Shown here: positions 6,467-10,175 of the stretch, one piece after another
How positions within the stretch are numbered: the stretch's first letter is position 1
Layout of the letters: each line of letters opens with the position of its first letter
Assembly: GCA_964452635.1 (NCBI GenBank)
Contig: CAYVMP010000020.1
Location: 1 to 10,175, forward strand
Length of the DNA: 10,175 nucleotides
Direction: 5' to 3'
From: CAYVMP01 sp964452635
GTDB lineage: Bacteria > Patescibacteriota > Minisyncoccia > Phycocordibacterales > DATDWN01
Program-made: the position numbers and the translations under genes
Notes under the pieces: model-generated
What the model was told of the DNA's origin: nothing
What the model saw: the letters and a program-made list of their open reading frames with translations, nothing else
Databases searched by the model: none

Positions 6467-7205
6467 GTTTGTGTGATGAGAGACGTATGTACATAGCGTA
6501 GATATTTTTCAAATTTTTCACAACTTCTGAGTACACCGATACTGTACTGACTCGTAATTCGTCTCTGACTTCTCTCCACGATACTGGAACTTCAAGCACT
6601 CTATATCCCCTTCGTGATGCGAGAATCATAAGTTCTGTGTCCCAAAACCAACCATGATCCTCTGTTTCTGGGACAAGTTCAGTCACAAGCTTTTTACTAA
6701 ATGCTTTAAATCCACACTGAGCATCGTGGAAACGAGCACCCAAGACAAACTGAATAATATAATTATACGTTCGAGAAAGCACTCTTCTCTTCCACGTCCT
6801 CACAACATCAGAATGTGGAAGATACCGTGATCCAGTTACAAAGTCATACCCCTCATCGACTTTAGAAATAATAAACGAGAAATCCTTGATGTCTGTCGCC
6901 AAATCAGCATCCATGTATGTATAGATATCGTACGTATTGTATTTCTGAAATATCTTTTTCAAGGTAATACCTCTCCCTGGAATAAGGATTTGATCAGCAC
7001 TGACGATCCCTGCATACTTTTCTGACATCTTCCGTGCAATCATCCATGTCCCATCCTTTGACGCATTATCAACAATGAGAATTTTCCAGTCATACTGAGA
7101 AAGATTTTTCTCGGCATAATGCATAACAGAAAAAATAGTTTGTTCCAAAACAAGCTCTTCGTTGTAACACGGTATAACTATGAGAACTTTTTTCTGTGAC
7201 GACAT
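6459..7205 (-). CDS. GT2 glycosyltransferase, polyprenyl-phosphate sugar synthase (DPM1-like)
   Basis: The 248-residue GT-A fold enzyme resembles dolichol/undecaprenyl-phosphate mannose or glucose synthases, which move a hexose from an NDP-sugar to a polyprenyl phosphate at the cytoplasmic face. Seen directly: I-P-C-Y-N-E-E at 11-17, V-D-N-A-S-K-D-G-T at 45-53 (nucleotide binding), and D-A-D-L-A-T-D at 99-105 containing the metal-binding DxD. Downstream are G-S-R-Y-L-P at 125-130, D-A-Q-C-G-F-K-A-F at 161-169, W-F-W-D-T-E-L at 186-192 and V-P-V-S-W at 206-210. There is no C-terminal pair of transmembrane helices, so it is the short, soluble/peripheral DPM1-like form rather than the GtrB form. 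The start at 7205 is 1 nt after the preceding stop, with no Shine-Dalgarno. Its neighbours (GtrA upstream, GT39-like enzymes downstream) fit a complete lipid-linked sugar donor route. Which hexose is used is unknown. Confidence 0.9.
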   Translation of the reverse strand: MSSQKKVLIVIPCYNEELVLEQTIFSVMHYAEKNLSQYDWKILIVDNASKDGTWMIARKMSEKYAGIVSADQILIPGRGITLKKIFQKYNTYDIYTYMDADLATDIKDFSFIISKVDEGYDFVTGSRYLPHSDVVRTWKRRVLSRTYNYIIQFVLGARFHDAQCGFKAFSKKLVTELVPETEDHGWFWDTELMILASRRGYRVLEVPVSWREVRDELRVSTVSVYSEVVKNLKNIYAMYIRLSSHKHE

Positions 7206-7206
7206 A

Positions 7207-8265
7207 TTATGTATTTATAGTAGGAGACATATACACAATCAATTGATCAATAAGTCTCGAGAGAGTATTTTTTTCCACAACCTCCTCAAGCGATTTTCGG
7301 ATTGTTACCTGAACAGTCGCGTCACAGAGACGTTCGATACTATCTGAGATAGAGATACTGTTCGGCTCTGTAATACACACATCAGGCAAAATTCCCGAGA
7401 GAGATGTGTTTGTCACAAGTGGTATTGCACCACATGCCGGTGCTTCGATTATGGTTTTATCGAACGAACCGTCCGGAGTAAGATTGAGACAGATCTCATA
7501 CGAACTATACACTTCTGGCAACATATTCGGTGGCACTGCTGGTAAAAATTGTACATATCGTGCTAAATCATTTTTAGAAACATACTCAATAAGTGAGTTG
7601 TAATATTCTGTATCATGCACAGTTGGTGAACCGATTATGTACAGAGATACTTTTCCACCTCGTCTCACGAGTTCCGTCTGTGCCTCAAGTGCAAGATGTA
7701 TTCTCTTTACTGGACTGATTCTCCCAACCATACACACGGAGAACTTCTTTCTCATACCACGCGATGTCTGTGTATAGAGTGTTGCATCAATACCAACAGG
7801 CATGAGTACAGACTTTTTGTATCGTGCTGTAAACGATGCTTTTGATGTACAGAACACTCGAGTAGAGAGAAGTACTGCAAGTCGAGTAAGTATATTTCCG
7901 TATTGATGGTTGCGCCAGAGAAATACTGGAATATTCTTCATTTTCCAATACAGACCAAGTGCCAAAACATATTCCTGATTCATGTGTACAAACACTGAAT
8001 CGTACGTGCCACGAAGCATATACATATACGAGTAGAGACGGAATAGATATCTGATTTTCGAATGAGGACGTGATGAATCTTCTTTCCCGAGTGAATATAC
8101 AGTTACATTTTTAGGTAAATCTGTATGCAACTCTGAGATGTTTTTCTCGAGACAGATAACTGTTATGGTGTCATACCGTTCTGAAAGCGAGATGATCCAG
8201 TTATAAAAAAAACCAAGTACCGTGTCGTTCCTATCAACCTTTTGAGTAAAAATTAATAACCTCAT
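7207..8265 (-). CDS. GT4-like glycosyltransferase with atypical EX7E motif
   Basis: The 352-residue GT-B fold enzyme is most like glycosyltransferase family 4. Seen directly: a basic patch W-R-N-H at 117-120 in the N-terminal domain, P-V-G-I-D at 156-160 at the domain junction, V-G-R-I-S-P-V-K-R-I at 180-189 (typical start of the C-terminal Rossmann domain), and the donor-site segment D-G-S-F-D-K-T-I-I-E-A-P-A-C-G at 265-279. In that segment the second glutamate of the usual EX7E motif (E274) is present, but the first position is glycine (G266). An adjacent D265 might compensate (inference). Length is a little short for GT4 (350-400). It follows GtrA by 16 nt; the region before the ATG is AT-rich without a Shine-Dalgarno. 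It probably acts on the cytoplasmic side, building the glycan. Donor and acceptor are unknown. Confidence 0.83.
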   Translation of the reverse strand: MRLLIFTQKVDRNDTVLGFFYNWIISLSERYDTITVICLEKNISELHTDLPKNVTVYSLGKEDSSRPHSKIRYLFRLYSYMYMLRGTYDSVFVHMNQEYVLALGLYWKMKNIPVFLWRNHQYGNILTRLAVLLSTRVFCTSKASFTARYKKSVLMPVGIDATLYTQTSRGMRKKFSVCMVGRISPVKRIHLALEAQTELVRRGGKVSLYIIGSPTVHDTEYYNSLIEYVSKNDLARYVQFLPAVPPNMLPEVYSSYEICLNLTPDGSFDKTIIEAPACGAIPLVTNTSLSGILPDVCITEPNSISISDSIERLCDATVQVTIRKSLEEVVEKNTLSRLIDQLIVYMSPTINT

Positions 8266-8281
8266 AATGCATTAATGTATA

Positions 8282-8710
8282 TCAGATTACCTCTATACTG
8301 TCACTTTGAATTTGTGACCCCTGTTTAAATACTAAATTGCGAGATAAGAAAAATGTACCACACGCAACGAGTGCTCCTGCAAACACCTGCGAGAGAAGCA
8401 CCGTGATGTGAAAATGATCAACGAACATATACATGAAGAGCGTATTGAGACTCAATCCAAACAACGATGTCCCAAGATACATCGCCACTTGATGATGCAT
8501 ATTTTTTGTTGACATGTTTTTAAATGTCCAAAATTTCTGCAAAACAAAACTCACACAAAATGCAACTGCAAATGCAATCGTTGCTGCAGTGAGATAATGC
8601 ATAGCAAGAACTGTATTGAGAATATACAGCACAATCAAATCAACAGTGGCACTTGTGCCACCCGAGACAATGTATCTAAAGATAAGATGTTGTGAGAGTT
8701 TTGAAATCAT
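8282..8710 (-). CDS. GtrA-family membrane protein
   Basis: The 142-residue protein has four predicted membrane helices (about 11-33, 38-60, 75-96, 103-123) and the GtrA family pattern. Seen directly: F-R-Y-I-V-S-G-G at 11-18 opening helix 1, the conserved aromatic K-F-W-T-F at 59-63 after helix 2, and F-L-S-R-N-L-V-F at 121-128 after helix 4. GtrA proteins are often encoded beside polyprenyl-phosphate-sugar synthases and are thought to help flip the lipid-linked sugar to the outer face or to assist its use. The GT2 synthase two genes downstream fits this. Its ATG overlaps the TGA of the preceding GT4 gene as ATGA (4-nt overlap), and there is no Shine-Dalgarno, so translation is likely coupled. 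The polar tail after 128 is short. Length is normal for the family. Confidence 0.88.
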   Translation of the reverse strand: MISKLSQHLIFRYIVSGGTSATVDLIVLYILNTVLAMHYLTAATIAFAVAFCVSFVLQKFWTFKNMSTKNMHHQVAMYLGTSLFGLSLNTLFMYMFVDHFHITVLLSQVFAGALVACGTFFLSRNLVFKQGSQIQSDSIEVI

Positions 8711-9855
8711 ACAGAAGGCATCATGCGTATTTTTTCGAGTATATGTACATACTGTTCAACGTATTCTGTTTGGGAAACAGCAAGCACACTAATACTATCC
8801 TGCATTGCCAATTTAAACAACTTTCGATAGGAATTGACACTAATCATATCGTTCATTGCACGAGCAAAACACTGCACATCCCCAACTGGACAGATAAAGC
8901 TGTTTTCCCCATCTTTGCAGATAGTCTGAGCGACTCCGACCGGAGTGGTGATGACGGGACACCCAGATGCTCCTGCCTCAACAAACGCCATACCATACCC
9001 CTCGTATCGAGATGTTTGGACGAACGTATCAACTGTTTTGTAATATGAAATCAAATCCTCCTGCCATCCAATAAATAAGATGCGATCAGTGAGCCCGAGT
9101 TCAAACACTTTTTGTTTTAATTTTTTTTCTTCTGGACCACTTCCCGCAATGATGAGCCCTGTTCGTGGTGTTCCTTGGGCGACACTTCCAAATGCCTCAA
9201 CTGCAGTCATGATTTCTTTTTCCTCTGTTAACCGACTCGACATAAAGAAAATAAAATTGAATTGTGGGAACAATACTTTTGCATTAAGACGTGGTTGAAT
9301 GTGTCCGAGACCCAATACATCCACAAAAATAGGAAGTACACTAACTCGTGTCGGGGGGATTGCATATGTACGTTCAATCATATCTGCGAGAGACTGACTC
9401 ACCACCCGAACTCCATGTGCTCGTGGAAGAATATATGATGATATCATTTTTCGTATTCTATTTGCTATCGAATGTGTAAAAAATTCACTAAAGAAATCTG
9501 TATGGATCTGTATTTGAAATGGCAATCTAAATCGCCGTGATAGAGCATGCGACACAAACCCCGATTCAAATGGATCCTGACTCGAAATCACAGAGTCACC
9601 TCGAACAAATTGATTTTCAAGAATAATCTTCGCCCCTAAAGCATATGCATCATAGGGTGCAGTGATTTTTGAGAATGACTGTGTAGGATAGATGGTGAGA
9701 TTGTTTATTTTTCTCACCTCATATGGATCAGTGGAAAGTGTGCGCACAACAATATGCAATTCCTCCATACGTGATGCATACTGAATCTGCCTATCAAGGA
9801 CAGGGCTCTGTTCATCAAAAAGTTTTGTATCGCTTCCAATAGTAATTACTTTCAT
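8707..9855 (-). CDS. GT4 glycosyltransferase
   Basis: The 382-residue protein is a full-length GT-B fold retaining glycosyltransferase of family 4. Seen directly: I-H-T-D-F-F-S-E-F-F at 117-126 (N-domain, family histidine region), V-S-Q-S at 152-155, S-S-R-L-T-E-E-K-E at 206-214 opening the C-terminal domain, A-G-S-G-P-E at 237-242, and an intact EX7E motif from E285 to E293 (E-G-Y-G-M-A-F-V-E). P-V-G-V (305-308) and G-E-N (316-318) follow, as in most members. It would transfer a sugar from an NDP- or GDP-sugar to a growing surface glycan on the cytoplasmic side; the substrates cannot be told. Its ATG overlaps the stop of the preceding gene as ATGA, and its own stop overlaps the GtrA start the same way. 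A run of eight A residues in the sense strand (9121-9128) lies in the codons for E-E-K-K-L-K. Confidence 0.9.
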   Translation of the reverse strand: MKVITIGSDTKLFDEQSPVLDRQIQYASRMEELHIVVRTLSTDPYEVRKINNLTIYPTQSFSKITAPYDAYALGAKIILENQFVRGDSVISSQDPFESGFVSHALSRRFRLPFQIQIHTDFFSEFFTHSIANRIRKMISSYILPRAHGVRVVSQSLADMIERTYAIPPTRVSVLPIFVDVLGLGHIQPRLNAKVLFPQFNFIFFMSSRLTEEKEIMTAVEAFGSVAQGTPRTGLIIAGSGPEEKKLKQKVFELGLTDRILFIGWQEDLISYYKTVDTFVQTSRYEGYGMAFVEAGASGCPVITTPVGVAQTICKDGENSFICPVGDVQCFARAMNDMISVNSYRKLFKLAMQDSISVLAVSQTEYVEQYVHILEKIRMMPSV

Positions 9856-10175
9856 ATACGTTGAAAAATATCTATAAATTCCTGTGCAATTTCATTCCAC
9901 GAATGTGACCATTCCCTCGTCTCAATAGCGTGTACATATTTTGCATATACAATATCATCACACAAAGTTTCGATTGCACGAACAACATCATCAACTGAAA
10001 ACGGATCAATATACGCAACCATTCCAGAGAGACGTTCCTTGATTCCTATATCGTGAGTCACAATCGAAGGAATATTTTTTGCAAGACCATCCAAAACAAT
10101 ATTTGGACTAACTTCAGAAAAGGACGGTACAATGATAGCCCGCGCCTTGGATATTTTCTCCTGCAAAAATTCATG
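9852..10175 (-). CDS. GT4-type glycosyltransferase, C-terminal part (5' partial)
   Basis: The reading frame is open to the window edge, so the gene continues beyond 10175. The in-window TTG at 10166 is probably not the start. About 107 residues are visible, beginning H-E-F-L-Q-E-K-I. They match the C-terminal Rossmann half of GT4 enzymes: A-I-I-V-P-S-F-S-E at the donor site, then S-P-N-I-V-L-D-G-L-A, I-P-S-I-V-T, G-I-K-E-R-L and a D-P-F-S-V-D-D-V-V-R-A-I helix region. The EX7E equivalent reads E-V-S-P-N-I-V-L-D, so the second glutamate is replaced by aspartate, a conservative change. The stop overlaps the next start as ATGA. It likely precedes the other GT4 genes in the same transcript. Confidence 0.83.
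   Translation of the reverse strand, partial: HEFLQEKISKARAIIVPSFSEVSPNIVLDGLAKNIPSIVTHDIGIKERLSGMVAYIDPFSVDDVVRAIETLCDDIVYAKYVHAIETREWSHSWNEIAQEFIDIFQRI

Noticed and set aside
9852..10166. TTG at 10166 as the true start of a short 104-residue protein
   Set aside because: The frame remains open to the edge, and the visible part is clearly the second half of a GT4 domain, so the gene starts beyond the window.
8282..10175. Possibility of a recoded UGA (as in some CPR lineages)
   Set aside because: Several genes end in TGA exactly at ATGA overlaps or near the next start, and no in-frame TGA interrupts conserved domains, so the standard meaning fits.

Overview
The window is one densely packed stretch of carbohydrate (cell-surface glycan) genes, all transcribed from the minus strand and so read from position 10175 down to 1. 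The DNA is AT-rich: hand counts of sampled lines give roughly 36-48% GC. Genes are short, tightly abutted or overlapping, use the standard code (TGA serves as a stop), and mostly lack Shine-Dalgarno sequences. These traits, together with this set of GtrA, DPM1-like GT2, GT39-type and 'protoporphyrinogen oxidase-like' proteins, suggest a Candidate Phyla Radiation bacterium (Parcubacteria/Patescibacteria type). No marker gene is present, so that assignment is inference.

Layout in transcription order. Block 1 (10175-5714): the C-terminal end of a GT4-type glycosyltransferase, a complete GT4 glycosyltransferase, a small GtrA-family four-helix membrane protein, a second complete GT4-type enzyme, a GT2 polyprenyl-phosphate-sugar synthase (DPM1-like), and a class I SAM-dependent methyltransferase. 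Junctions are -4, -4, +16, +1 and -8 nt, so this looks like one transcript with coupled translation. Block 2 (5670-1179) follows a 43-nt gap carrying a good promoter candidate. It holds a 568-residue ArnT/PMT-like (GT39) membrane glycosyltransferase, an FAD-dependent amine-oxidase-fold protein, and a second GT39-like membrane glycosyltransferase (junctions +6 and -29 nt). Block 3 (1116-79), behind a 62-nt gap with extended -10 promoter candidates, is an NAD-dependent sugar-nucleotide epimerase/dehydratase. The last 46 bases (46-1) are the beginning of another minus-strand gene. It has its own consensus TGGTATAAT promoter and the only clear Shine-Dalgarno sequence in the window.

How the genes may work together (inference from families): the epimerase, and perhaps the flavoprotein, alter activated sugars. 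The GT4 enzymes build a glycan on the cytoplasmic face. The GT2 enzyme charges a polyprenyl phosphate with a hexose, and GtrA may help move that lipid-linked sugar across the membrane. The two GT39-type enzymes would use it as donor on the outer face. The methyltransferase may modify a sugar or lipid-linked intermediate. No flippase, polymerase, ABC exporter, mobile element, tRNA/rRNA or CRISPR array is visible. I see no strong evidence for a wholly new system. The most distinctive signals are the promoter architecture (start codon at the predicted transcription start, repeated TGGTAT extended -10 boxes) and the near absence of ribosome binding sites.
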